Of a stretch of 64,000 nt of DNA, positions 21,835 through 29,125 are shown piece by piece. Under the pieces are notes generated by a model. It searched no databases. It was not told the DNA's origin and saw only the letters and a list, made by a program, of their open reading frames with translations. The stretch's first letter is position 1; every line of letters begins with the position of its first letter. The stretch is from Ammonifex thiophilus (lineage in GTDB: Bacteria > Bacillota > Desulfotomaculia > Desulfotomaculales > Ammonificaceae). The stretch spans positions 1-64,000 of the forward strand of contig NZ_QSLN01000003.1 of NCBI RefSeq assembly GCF_003368535.1. Reading direction: 5' to 3'. Position numbers and translations under genes: made by a program.

Positions 21835-23348
21835 TCCCCCGCCTTCCGGTACACCAGGAGGTCCCGGTGGAGCTTCAGGAGAAACCTGGACTTCCTGGCC
21901 TGCGCCACGTCGAACCCCGTGACCTGCTGCGTGGTGTAGGGAACGATGACCCTGTTGACGTACTCAAAACCCACATCCTCAAGCAGCCGGGCAAAGACCA
22001 GCGCGTGGTCGTGGACCCTGCCCGCCTCCTGCGTGGGTCCCACAATCACGGCCAGGTGACCGCCCGGCCTCAAACTGCGCTTCGCGTGCTCGAAAACAAC
22101 TCTCATCGAACGATAGAAGCCTTCCAGGTCCATGTCCGCCAGGTTGTTCTCTCCCCTGTACTCTCCCCGCTTCTGCTTCCAGTAGGGTGGGTCTATGAAG
22201 ACCAGCGCCGCACTACCGGGCTCCACCGGCCAGGGCCGGGTGGCATCATGCTTCACCACATCCTCCCGGACGGGGTGGACGTCCCACGCCACACAGCGCC
22301 GCTTCATCGCCCGGCAGACGTCAATAACGACCCCGCCCCCAGCCATCGGGTCGATCACCAGGTCTCCCTGCTCCGACCAGTAGTAGAGCACGTTGAAGAC
22401 AATCCCCGCCGGTATGTTGCCGGGATGCTTCTGCCCGAAGCGTTCGTCTCTGCCGTTGAACCGCCACACGGTGAAAACCTCGGGTTCGTAGCCGAACTCC
22501 TGCATCAACTCCAGGTCCGTCCTCTGCCTGGCCTTGAGCACCGCATCAGCCCGCTCCAGAGCCTTCTCCGGCCTGTCGTCGTAAACCCCTTTTTTCACTG
22601 CGTCCAGGAGCTCGACCAGCTCCTTCTCGCAGCTTTCCTGTCCCTCCAGGACTTCCTTTATCCTGGTAGAAAGCTCGTGGCGCTTCTTCAACCGCGCACA
22701 CTCAGACGCCACGTCTTTCTCCTTCCACTTTTCGGGGGCTTCGGCGATCTTTTTAACAACGGCAAGTTTTAACTCGTCAGCGGGCAGGGAGCAGATGTGG
22801 CGGAACCAGCGGACGGACCACAGGTCATCCAGGTTTTTCCTGTGACCGCGGTCACAGTCCTCTGTGACCGTACTGTTCCCCTGGACTGTGACCGAACTGC
22901 GAATTACGGTCACAACCTCTCCCGGCAAGCTAGCAATAGCCAGATACCGGCTGACGTTCGACCGCTCCCACCCCAGCCTTTCAGCTACCCTTTCCTGCGT
23001 GCCCAGCTCCTCGTAAAGCCGCTTCACCAGAAATGCTCTGTCGAGGAAGTCCCACGGCTGCACGTTTTCATCGTTCTCCTGGGTCCTGAGCGCCAGCTTT
23101 ACCGGGTCCTCCTCCGGCGGGAACTCTACCACGGGAAGCCGGTCCAGACCCAGCTCCCTGGCCGCCTGCAACCGGTGGCAACCATTCACTACCAGGTAGC
23201 CGCTCCCGTTTTTTTGCACCACCAGTGGACAGGCGGGATCGTAGCCGTTTTTCTTGATGCTTTCCTTCAGCACCTCCACCCGGAACCCGATCACAGGCCG
23301 CAGGCTGAGAGGGAAAAGTTCTTCCAAACGGACCTCTTTGCTCTCCAA
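21831..23348 (-). CDS. ParB-like nuclease/DNA-binding domain fused to DNA methyltransferase, 505 aa
   Basis: Start placed at the TTG at 23348, 10 bases after AAGGGAGG. Residues ~1-85 are a ParB/Srx-type domain (KNGYDPACPLVVQ, VNGCHRLQAARELG); 100-140 hold a helix-turn-helix (TQERVAERLGWERSNVSRYL). The C-terminal half is an amino-methyltransferase with motif I (VIDPMAGGGVVIDVC) and motif IV (FIDPPYWKQKRGE). ParB-methyltransferase fusions are known in phages and plasmids and modify adenine or cytosine amino groups, often to evade restriction or mark replication. The gene itself contains a cluster of TGTGACCG sites (22840-22914). Confidence 0.85.
   Translation of the reverse strand: MESKEVRLEELFPLSLRPVIGFRVEVLKESIKKNGYDPACPLVVQKNGSGYLVVNGCHRLQAARELGLDRLPVVEFPPEEDPVKLALRTQENDENVQPWDFLDRAFLVKRLYEELGTQERVAERLGWERSNVSRYLAIASLPGEVVTVIRSSVTVQGNSTVTEDCDRGHRKNLDDLWSVRWFRHICSLPADELKLAVVKKIAEAPEKWKEKDVASECARLKKRHELSTRIKEVLEGQESCEKELVELLDAVKKGVYDDRPEKALERADAVLKARQRTDLELMQEFGYEPEVFTVWRFNGRDERFGQKHPGNIPAGIVFNVLYYWSEQGDLVIDPMAGGGVVIDVCRAMKRRCVAWDVHPVREDVVKHDATRPWPVEPGSAALVFIDPPYWKQKRGEYRGENNLADMDLEGFYRSMRVVFEHAKRSLRPGGHLAVIVGPTQEAGRVHDHALVFARLLEDVGFEYVNRVIVPYTTQQVTGFDVAQARKSRFLLKLHRDLLVYRKAGD
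22840..22914. repeat. Cluster of five TGTGACCG half-sites
   Basis: CTGTGACCG at 22840-22848, its inverse at 22849-22857 (together an 18-bp perfect palindrome), CTGTGACCG at 22862-22870 and 22886-22894, and CGGTCACA at 22907-22914. The cluster lies in the linker after the helix-turn-helix of the ParB-like protein. It is probably a recognition site for a multimeric DNA-binding protein, perhaps this one. Confidence 0.8.
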
Positions 23349-23392
23349 AACTCTCAAACCTCCCTTGCAAGACTTGACCTCCAAAAAAAGAA

Positions 23393-23418
23393 GCCCCGGT
23401 TTTTTTTGAAACCGGGGC
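23393..23418 (-). terminator. Terminator after the S1-domain gene
   Basis: Stem GCCCCGGT/ACCGGGGC with an A/T loop, followed on the minus strand by TTCTTTTTTTGG. Confidence 0.85.
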
Positions 23419-23438
23419 CTTTCGGAACGCCCGTCCTT

Positions 23439-24272
23439 TCACTTGACGGGCCGCACTGCCACGCCAAGCAGCCTCTTCCGCTCCGGGTCGATCCCGGTGA
23501 TAACCACTTCAACCAGATCCCCTGTGTTCGGTATCCCCACCTTCATGTGGCGGGCAGTCACCGTCATGCCGGGCTCCAGCTCCACCACCAAATAAGAAGG
23601 GGTCACGCGCGTGACCGCCCCCACGTAGGAGCCCTCCTCCCGGTAGTTCTTCACCTGCTCCTCCCAGGAAAGCACCGCCTTCCTGGATACCACCAGCCTG
23701 CCCCGCTCCCTGTCGGTCTCCAGCACCTCCACGACCACCCGGTCCCCGGGGCGCAGGAGCTTCAGCGGGTCGTCCACCCAGCCCCAGGCCAGCTCCGCGC
23801 GCGGCAGGAAGCCCTCAACGCCGTCCACCTCCACCACGAAGCCGGTAACCCGCCTGTCTTCCTTCCTGAAGGCCGGGCGGCGCACCAGCGCCTCCACCCT
23901 CTCTCCCGGCCTGAGCCTCGCCCACGTGTCTTTTGCTAAGACTTCCAGTGCCCTCTTCCTGGAAGCCCTGAAGGTGAGGGTGTCCTCGTGGCACCAGGTC
24001 ACTATAAAGTCCACGGGCTGGCCGACCAGGTGCCGGAGCCTGTTCCTCGCCTCCCCCGGGCTGAGCTCCCCGTTTTCGGCCCCCACCCCGGCCTCGGGCA
24101 AAGGTATCAGACCCTTAACCCCGTCCTTCATGACTACCAGGTGGGGGAGGGTCTTCCCGTCCCCGTCCGGGTGCTCTTCCACCCCCTTTGCCGGCCAGGT
24201 GAGAATCTTCCCCGTGCGCCGCGCCCAGGCCACCTCTATCCAGGTCTCGGGCAGGCGGATTTCCTCCTGCAA
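23439..24272 (-). CDS. Protein with three S1-like RNA-binding domains, 277 aa
   Basis: TTG at 24272 follows GGAGGTG with a 10-base spacer. Residues ~5-105, 115-200 and 210-277 each look like an S1/OB repeat. The clearest is the second (RPGERVEALVRR, VDGVEGFLPRAEL, then LRPGDRVVVEVLETDRERGR). S1 repeats bind RNA or single-stranded DNA; in an element-encoded protein this could modify translation or RNA stability. The third repeat contains the palindrome at 23601-23616, read VTRVTP. Confidence 0.75.
   Translation of the reverse strand: MQEEIRLPETWIEVAWARRTGKILTWPAKGVEEHPDGDGKTLPHLVVMKDGVKGLIPLPEAGVGAENGELSPGEARNRLRHLVGQPVDFIVTWCHEDTLTFRASRKRALEVLAKDTWARLRPGERVEALVRRPAFRKEDRRVTGFVVEVDGVEGFLPRAELAWGWVDDPLKLLRPGDRVVVEVLETDRERGRLVVSRKAVLSWEEQVKNYREEGSYVGAVTRVTPSYLVVELEPGMTVTARHMKVGIPNTGDLVEVVITGIDPERKRLLGVAVRPVK
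23601..23616. repeat. Palindrome GGTCACGCGCGTGACC, copy 3
   Basis: Identical over 16 bp to the copy at 3980-3995. It lies in the third S1 repeat of the S1 protein gene and is read in the same frame as the copy in the zinc-ribbon gene. Confidence 0.8.
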
Positions 24273-24334
24273 GATACACGCACCTCCTTCTGCCAGTGTT
24301 TGTTTTTGTTGAAAAGCTCCTAAAAAAAGAAAAA

Positions 24335-24369
24335 AGCCCGGCTCCGGGCCTTTTCCCGGAAACCGGGCT
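24335..24369 (-). terminator. Terminator upstream of the S1-domain gene
   Basis: Stem AGCCCGG/CCGGGCT with an internal GGCCC/GGGCC-like hairpin, followed on the minus strand by a long T-run (TTTTTTCTTTTTTT). Confidence 0.85.
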
Positions 24370-24382
24370 CTGCTGTGCTTTT

Positions 24383-24559
24383 CTAATTCCAGACGCTGGC
24401 GTACGCTCTGTCTACCTCCGGGTCGTCCCAGTCATCATAGAACTCCCGGGGGTCCTTCAGAGACACGGCCATCTTGCGTATTAATGCTTGATACAGCTCC
24501 TTTACTTCTTCCGCAGAAAGCTTGTCTATTTCGCGCAGTAGATTCTCCAGGACTGTCAT
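24383..24559 (-). CDS. Small acidic protein, 58 aa
   Basis: ATG at 24559 follows GAGGTGATAGACA. The product begins MTVLENLLREIDKLSAEEVK and ends with a Trp/Asp-rich segment (EFYDDWDDPEVDRAY then ASVWN). It ends 14 bases before a terminator. Its size and composition resemble antitoxins of the DUF2281/VapB or Phd type, but no toxin is adjacent. Confidence 0.65.
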   Translation of the reverse strand: MTVLENLLREIDKLSAEEVKELYQALIRKMAVSLKDPREFYDDWDDPEVDRAYASVWN

Positions 24560-24609
24560 TGTCTATCACCTCGAAAACATTATAGCGTGCGTCGTTTGAA
24601 CCTTGCAGA

Positions 24610-25275
24610 TTAAGCTATAGCCTCTGCCAGAAACTCACCCTCCTTGTCCTTGAGTCTCCTGGCTTTGATTCTGACTTTTTTGCCCGGCTTAAGTTTCTCC
24701 GCAAACTCGTGCCGGGCATAGACCACCTGCCTCGATCCGTGCGGTGTTTCGATTACCGCCTTGACCGCCTTTTTCCCCATGGCCGCTTCAACTACAGTGC
24801 CTTGGATGGAGATATAGTCCGGAAGCTGGGGGCTGCTTTCTGTCCTTTCCTGCTTCTCCTGTCCGGATTCAACCCTGGACTCAACGTACCCCATCTCCAA
24901 GCTCTCAAGTGCTTCTTTGTGGTTTCCTTCAATTGCCGCAGCTGCCAGCCGAATGAGTTCGCGGGTGAGTTTCATCCGGTACCTGAGAACTTCCAGCTTC
25001 GCCTCCAGTTCTGCTGCTTTCGCCTTCCCGTACTTCTCCCCGGCCAGGGCCTCCTGGTACTCCGGATCGCTCGCCAGGAAAGCAAGTATGGCTGCCTTGC
25101 GCTGCGTTTCGTTCTTGTGGTCTCCGTTAGCCACCTGCTTCAGCGCCTCCAGCTCCCTGGCCTTCTTGCGCTCCTCAAGCTCGGCCAGCCTCGACTTCAC
25201 CTCCCCGAGCTCCTTCAAAACCTTCTCCAGCTCTTCAGGCAGGTAGATCGCGTCCTGGACAAGACTCTTCAGCAT
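24610..25275 (-). CDS. Hypothetical coiled-coil protein with C-terminal OB-like domain, 221 aa
   Basis: ATG at 25275 (MLKSLVQDAIYLPEE). Residues ~10-45 are a coiled coil (ELEKVLKELGEVKSRLAELE), the middle is helical, and the last ~75 residues are beta-rich (QGTVVEAAMGKKAVKAVIET, then KLKPGKKVRIKARRLKDKEG), probably a small barrel. The gene has no ribosome site of its own. Its ATG lies inside the end of a 17-residue leader ORF (25269-25322) that does have one. Function unknown. Confidence 0.6.
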   Translation of the reverse strand: MLKSLVQDAIYLPEELEKVLKELGEVKSRLAELEERKKARELEALKQVANGDHKNETQRKAAILAFLASDPEYQEALAGEKYGKAKAAELEAKLEVLRYRMKLTRELIRLAAAAIEGNHKEALESLEMGYVESRVESGQEKQERTESSPQLPDYISIQGTVVEAAMGKKAVKAVIETPHGSRQVVYARHEFAEKLKPGKKVRIKARRLKDKEGEFLAEAIA

Positions 25276-25322
25276 GTTTTTAAAAATGGGCAGACGGGCC
25301 CCCAGCGGCCCGTCCACCCCAA
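25269..25322 (-). CDS. Leader peptide 1, 17 aa, overlapping the next start
   Basis: TTG at 25322 follows GGAGGTGTGC. It reads MGWTGRWGPVCPFLKTC and ends at a TGA overlapping the downstream ATG region. The DNA folds into a stem GACGGGCC/GGCCCGTC. The same design recurs at 26168-26215 and 26891-26941. Confidence 0.5.
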   Translation of the reverse strand: MGWTGRWGPVCPFLKTC

Positions 25323-25381
25323 GCACACCTCCTTCTTGTCTGGGGTTTTAAACAACGGGCCTGCCGGGTGGCCCGGTTTGA

Positions 25382-25642
25382 CTACTCCAGGCTAACTCTT
25401 TTCCGGACAGTCTTTCCCTCCAGCAGGCCGATCAGCGCCGGGACCTCGCCGTAGGGGATTTTGATGAAGCACTTCCCCCGCCGTCCCCGGGTGTTGACCG
25501 GCCACAGAGTCACTACTTCCTCCTCGTGGTCGAACTCTACAAAGAGACCGACGCACCTGCCCGTGCCGTTCTGCCCCCAGTACCTGCACTTCTCTCCCGT
25601 TCCCTCCGGAAACCTCACTTCCACGTACTCGTAGCCGTTCAT
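25382..25642 (-). CDS. Hypothetical protein, 86 aa
   Basis: ATG at 25642 follows AAGGAGGAGGG. Beta-rich small protein with Cys/Trp residues (EKCRYWGQNGTGRCVGLFVE, then VVTLWPVNTRGRRGKCFIKI). It is preceded by a two-hairpin leader (25662-25714) and a terminator. Unrecognised. Confidence 0.6.
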   Translation of the reverse strand: MNGYEYVEVRFPEGTGEKCRYWGQNGTGRCVGLFVEFDHEEEVVTLWPVNTRGRRGKCFIKIPYGEVPALIGLLEGKTVRKRVSLE

Positions 25643-25661
25643 GCCTCTCACCCTCCTCCTT

Positions 25662-25714
25662 CCCGGCCTTTTCACCGGGTATGTTTTTTTTTCTGCCCGT
25701 CTCACCAGACGGGC
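25662..25714 (-). promoter_or_regulatory. Two-hairpin leader, variant copy 4
   Basis: Hairpin 1 arms 25695-25702/25707-25714 (GCCCGTCT/AGACGGGC), an A-run linker ending ACAT, hairpin 2 arms 25662-25666/25675-25679 (CCCGG/CCGGG), then the ribosome site. Same order as copies 1-3 but different stem sequences. Confidence 0.4.
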
Positions 25715-25740
25715 CAGAGAAAACCTTCCCCAAGAAAGAG

Positions 25741-25767
25741 AAGGGCCGGGTAAAACCCCCGGCCCTT
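25741..25767 (-). terminator. Terminator after the 131-aa gene
   Basis: Stem AAGGGCCGG/CCGGCCCTT with a 9-nt loop, followed on the minus strand by CTCTTTCTTGG. Confidence 0.7.
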
Positions 25768-25775
25768 CCTGTTCC

Positions 25776-26171
25776 TCAGTCCCACCAGAGGCGGATGAGC
25801 TTCTGGTCCTCCAGGACGTCTACTTCGTCCGGCCCGTAGCGGGCAGCAACTTCCAGCGCCCGCCGGTAGCCTTCTGTGGTGGCAGGGAAGAACACCTCGT
25901 CCAGCGTGACCCGTTCGTCTTCCCTCGGGGGGCCTATGACGTAGCCGCCGTAGCACACGGCCAGCTCCTCGGCCAGCAGTTCCCCGAAGGTGGGGGAATT
26001 GTTCTGGCTGTCTTCCATCTGTCCTGGGGGCAGCATCCGTGCTATCTCCAGCATCAGCTTGCGGGGTACGCCGCGAAATCTCATGTACTCGTTCCGCTCG
26101 TACGTCCGGTAGGGCCAGAGGAGCTTCTTCGCTTTTTCCGTGAAACCTTCCGGGCCATACCTTTCTGTCAT
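25776..26171 (-). CDS. Hypothetical protein, 131 aa
   Basis: ATG at 26171 (MTERYGPEGF). Segments include YERNEYMRFRGVPRKLMLEI and VTLDEVFFPATTEGYRRALE. Translation seems to depend on the upstream 15-residue leader ORF (26168-26215), whose TGA overlaps this ATG. Unrecognised family. Confidence 0.6.
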   Translation of the reverse strand: MTERYGPEGFTEKAKKLLWPYRTYERNEYMRFRGVPRKLMLEIARMLPPGQMEDSQNNSPTFGELLAEELAVCYGGYVIGPPREDERVTLDEVFFPATTEGYRRALEVAARYGPDEVDVLEDQKLIRLWWD

Positions 26172-26215
26172 TCCTGAAACGGGCAGGCAGGCCCCCTGGC
26201 GGCCCACCTGCCCAA
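26168..26215 (-). CDS. Leader peptide 2, 15 aa, overlapping the next start
   Basis: TTG at 26215 lies 4 bases after AAAAGGAGGTG and reads MGRWAARGPACPFQE; TGA overlaps the next ATG (AATGA). The RNA can fold GGGCAGG with CCTGCCC between ribosome site and downstream start. Confidence 0.5.
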   Translation of the reverse strand: MGRWAARGPACPFQE

Positions 26216-26264
26216 ACACCTCCTTTTCTTCTGGAGTTTTAGTGGGCCTGCCAGGGAAGCCCGG

Positions 26265-26900
26265 CTATCTACTTTTCCTCAGGGCGGTTATCAGTCTCCG
26301 GAACGCGGCTTGGTCCCCGCTCTCAAGATGCTTCTGCTTTAACATCTCGAAAAACAGGAGGAGCAAGTGCGACGAGTCCCTGCCTTCCTTGTAACTCTTC
26401 CAGGACTCCTCCTCTGATTCATCGATGACCGCTAAAACTTCGGAGGAGAGTTCGGCTCCGTAGTACCTCGCCCTCCGGAGCTCCCGCTCAAGGGGAACCC
26501 AGCAGGGCAAGATAGCTACTCCCCCATCCCCGGTAAAGCCGAAGACACAACCTTCTTCCGGCCACGCCTCGTAGTAGAAAGGAGGGCCACCGTGGCCCCT
26601 CAACCTGTGCTCTTTCAGGTAACGCAGGCGTTGCCGCCAGCGCCGGAAAGCGTAAAGAACGGCCTCTTTCCTGGTCGGGAACACGGCGCTGGCAAAACAG
26701 CACCCTATTTCGCATGCGGGCGGGAAAGAAAGGAGGTAACCGCATACGCTGTCCTCCGCCGCCCACCCCACAGAGCGCACCTGCCTGGGATCTACAAACA
26801 GCGCCTCCTGGGCCGGCACGATGGGGTAGGGAATACGGCAATGCTTTCTGGAGCGAAGATTCCCCGCGTACGCATACTTCTTCCGCTCTTTCACCAGCAT
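26265..26900 (-). CDS. Hypothetical protein, 211 aa
   Basis: ATG at 26900 (MLVKERKKYAYAG) lies inside the end of leader ORF 3. Contains a Cys-rich hydrophobic stretch (SFPPACEIGCCFASAVFPTR), a Trp/Tyr-rich centre and a helical acidic C-terminus. Unrecognised. It shares the coupled-leader design with the genes at 25275 and 26171. Confidence 0.55.
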   Translation of the reverse strand: MLVKERKKYAYAGNLRSRKHCRIPYPIVPAQEALFVDPRQVRSVGWAAEDSVCGYLLSFPPACEIGCCFASAVFPTRKEAVLYAFRRWRQRLRYLKEHRLRGHGGPPFYYEAWPEEGCVFGFTGDGGVAILPCWVPLERELRRARYYGAELSSEVLAVIDESEEESWKSYKEGRDSSHLLLLFFEMLKQKHLESGDQAAFRRLITALRKSR

Positions 26901-26941
26901 TTGCAGAAGGCAGGCGGGCCGCCGGGAGCCCGCCCACCCAA
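26891..26941 (-). CDS. Leader peptide 3, 16 aa, overlapping the next start
   Basis: TTG at 26941 lies 4 bases after AAAAGGAGGTG and reads MGGRAPGGPPAFCKCW; the TGA is 5 bases past the next gene's ATG. GC arms GGCGGGC/GCCCGCC fold between the ribosome site and that ATG. Confidence 0.5.
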   Translation of the reverse strand: MGGRAPGGPPAFCKCW

Positions 26942-27011
26942 ACACCTCCTTTTGACAGAGTTCTTTGATGGGCAGGCCGCCCGGCCGGCCTTCTTAGCTA
27001 GCCAGAACCGG

Positions 27012-27689
27012 TTACCGCATTACCTCGGACAGCTTAACCTGCCGGATGCGCGGCTCCAGTTCCTCCTTGCGCCAATAGATCTGGACTTCCTGCACTTTAC
27101 CATCCTGCTTTTTGGCTTTGGCTGAAAGCTCGGCAACGTAAAACTGCCCTTTAACCACGGGGACCTTTTTGCCGTTTCCGGCCTGTTTGACTGCCTCCAG
27201 GAAGCGGGAGTAGTCAAACAGACGGAAGCCCTGCCGGAAAGGCACGTCTTTGAGCCGCACCGGAGGGTGCTCCTCGAAAGGCCCTCCGATCATGGGCTTT
27301 CCGATATCTATCCCCTGCCTCTTCAACTCCATGAGGAACCGCGCGATGACGGGCAGCGGGGTCTCAACCTCGTAAGAGGCTCCGGTTATGTACTTGCCGC
27401 AGCCCCTCTTTACCACCCCGCCGCCGTCATCGACCTTCCGCGCTCCGAACTCTTCCCGGACAGCTCGGCTGGCCTCCGGAGAGAGGCCCGTCAAAGTGGT
27501 GACGGTGAACTGCCCGAACACCACCCCGCTCTTCCCGTCCAGGATGGCTAATAACACCTTGTCGCCCCAGTTCATCCGGCAGAGGTCAGTGAGGCTTATA
27601 CGCCGCGATACGCCGTAAAGCTCCGCCTCCCGGACGAAGCTCTGGAGTGTGTAGTACTGCTTGCCGACGAAGTGCAGGTGGTAGGCCAT
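27012..27689 (-). CDS. Hypothetical phage-like protein, 225 aa
   Basis: ATG at 27689, 12 bases after the upstream stop. Begins MAYHLHFVGKQYYTLQSFVR and contains VVKRGCGKYITGASYEVETP and a basic C-terminus. The N-terminal region (WGDKVLLAILDGKSGVVFGQ) suggests a beta-sheet core. Unrecognised; context suggests part of the element's DNA-processing operon. Confidence 0.6.
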   Translation of the reverse strand: MAYHLHFVGKQYYTLQSFVREAELYGVSRRISLTDLCRMNWGDKVLLAILDGKSGVVFGQFTVTTLTGLSPEASRAVREEFGARKVDDGGGVVKRGCGKYITGASYEVETPLPVIARFLMELKRQGIDIGKPMIGGPFEEHPPVRLKDVPFRQGFRLFDYSRFLEAVKQAGNGKKVPVVKGQFYVAELSAKAKKQDGKVQEVQIYWRKEELEPRIRQVKLSEVMR

Positions 27690-27701
27690 ATCGACAACCC
27701 C

Positions 27702-28052
27702 CTACTTTTCCAGGACGGAGACCCTGGCGTTGAGCCCGCGCACCTTTACTTCCGGGCCCTTTACCAGCACCTCCGCCCCGTTCTCTGCGTGCACTACCGC
27801 TTTACCGTCCACTTCCAGCCGCACACCCTCGCCCTCCGCGCACACCAGCATTCCGTTTCCGAAGACCTTGACCCGGCAGGGAGCTACGGCGACGACCGTT
27901 CCCTGCCCGATCACCATCAGCCTTTCCGGCGGGTCCTCGTCCAGCACCAGGACGGCATCGGGGTTCGTAATCGCTACGACTTCCCCGTTGCACTCCCTGG
28001 TGGCGCGGTAGACCTTCGGCTCGCTCAACCAGTACCCGGGTAGAAGCTTCAT
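27702..28052 (-). CDS. Beta-rich hypothetical protein, 116 aa
   Basis: ATG at 28052 overlaps the upstream stop (ATGA). The protein is almost entirely short beta strands (VYRATRECNGEVVAITNPDA, then TVVAVAPCRVKVFGNGMLVC and VRLEVDGKAVVHAENGAEVL), like a small beta-helix or barrel. Unrecognised. Confidence 0.55.
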   Translation of the reverse strand: MKLLPGYWLSEPKVYRATRECNGEVVAITNPDAVLVLDEDPPERLMVIGQGTVVAVAPCRVKVFGNGMLVCAEGEGVRLEVDGKAVVHAENGAEVLVKGPEVKVRGLNARVSVLEK

Positions 28053-28423
28053 GCCAGCGTCACCCACCCCGGCAGGAGCAGGACATACCCGGGAGGCACA
28101 TCCCCCGAGGACGACGGCCCCGCGTCCATGAGGACGGCAAGTTTCCGCATGAACTCCCCCCGGTCCCGCGGCTCCTCCCACGCCTCCGGCCTGTTGGGGT
28201 CCACACCAGCCGCCCACATCCACAGCCGGAGCATATCTTCCGGGTGGACGACGACCCTGGCCGGGTCGAGGTCGCCGGATCCCTTTACCCCCGTCAGGTC
28301 GATGCCGGCTGCTTCCATGAGCTTCCCGTACCACCACCACAGCCTCTCCTGCGTCCCCTCTGCCGGGCACTCCTTCAGGTCTGGCAGGGGAACAAACATG
28401 CTCTTCTCCCGCGTCTCGACCAC
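28049..28423 (-). CDS. Hypothetical protein, 124 aa
   Basis: GTG at 28423 follows GGAGGGGTTGCC, the same start context as the gene at 820. Trp-rich helical protein (ERLWWWYGKLMEAAGIDLTG, then EDMLRLWMWAAGVDPNRPEA). Preceded by a hairpin and terminator. Unrecognised. Confidence 0.55.
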   Translation of the reverse strand: MVETREKSMFVPLPDLKECPAEGTQERLWWWYGKLMEAAGIDLTGVKGSGDLDPARVVVHPEDMLRLWMWAAGVDPNRPEAWEEPRDRGEFMRKLAVLMDAGPSSSGDVPPGYVLLLPGWVTLA

Positions 28424-28490
28424 GGGCAACCCCTCCTTTTCTCCCAGGCAAGGCGCCTGGGCAAAATTTTTGGCTCCAGAAAAAGAAAAA

Positions 28491-28512
28491 GGCCGGGGAA
28501 TTTTCCCCGGCC
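28491..28512 (-). terminator. Terminator after the 141-aa gene
   Basis: Stem GGCCGGGG/CCCCGGCC with a 6-nt loop, followed on the minus strand by TTTTTCTTTTTC. Confidence 0.88.
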
Positions 28513-28529
28513 CGCCGTCTCCCGGCTTT

Positions 28530-28955
28530 TTAGAAGACGGTGAACTTGTTAAGCAACATCCTCTTCTCCGTAGGCGGCACCCTCTCGAACCCCGGCGCGG
28601 GGCAGAGGGCCACCACCGTGCCGGGGTATGCCTGGGCAGCGATTATGGACCCGATGATGATGGGCTTCTTTCCGTCTTCAAAGAAAGCAGCGTTCACGTC
28701 TGCCAGGAGTTTTTTGGTTTCAGCGTCTCCAAAAAACCCCGTCCGCACAAAGGTGATTTCTCCCTCCCTGTCAACCACCAATTCCTCCGTCCTTGCGTTG
28801 ACCACCAGCCCGGAGGGCGGGAGCACCACCGGCTCTTCCCCACCGTCCGGGTTGAGAAAGAAAATCTCGTGCGGCGTGGTGTTGACGTACACCGTGCCCC
28901 TGATCCTGTAGCCCACAACAGTCCTCCCGTCGATGGCCTTCTCGATCCTCTCCAT
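28530..28955 (-). CDS. Phage-associated 'TPHEI' family protein, 141 aa
   Basis: ATG at 28955 follows AAAGGGGGATTGCG. The pattern NTTPHEIFFLNPDG, then LPPSGLVVNART, IGSIIAAQAYPGTVVALCPA and a C-terminus ending LLNKFTVF resembles a small family of uncharacterised phage and archaeal-virus proteins. It is the first element gene after the spmB junction. Function unknown; recognition is from memory of the pattern only. Confidence 0.5.
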   Translation of the reverse strand: MERIEKAIDGRTVVGYRIRGTVYVNTTPHEIFFLNPDGGEEPVVLPPSGLVVNARTEELVVDREGEITFVRTGFFGDAETKKLLADVNAAFFEDGKKPIIIGSIIAAQAYPGTVVALCPAPGFERVPPTEKRMLLNKFTVF

Positions 28956-29084
28956 CGCAATCCCCCTTTTCCTCCGGGATCGAACGCCCCGGTAAGTCTT
29001 TTAAAAAGCCCCGTAAAAACGCAAAAAGCCAGGACTTCTCCCGGCTCCCTTTCCTGCTTCCGGCACAGCTTCCAGTGCGGCGCT

Positions 29085-29125
29085 TTAAAAACCTACACTG
29101 TGGTGTCACTTGAACCTTGCATAGT
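29085..29125. other. Predicted attachment junction of the mobile element in spmB
   Basis: SpmB homology ends at about 29100 (codons for Asp-Thr-Thr). Left of it the sequence has the element's GC-rich, terminator-studded character. The crossover should be within or next to the sequence encoding QGSSDTT. A 12-bp string TTGAACCTTGCA at 29110-29121 is also found at 24596-24607, possibly by chance. The exact core cannot be set without the other junction. Confidence 0.5.

Noticed and set aside
24596-29121. 12-bp repeat TTGAACCTTGCA at 24596 and 29110 as att sites
   Set aside because: Similarity does not extend beyond 12 bp and the first copy is in the middle of the element, so it does not bound an excisable unit; probably chance.
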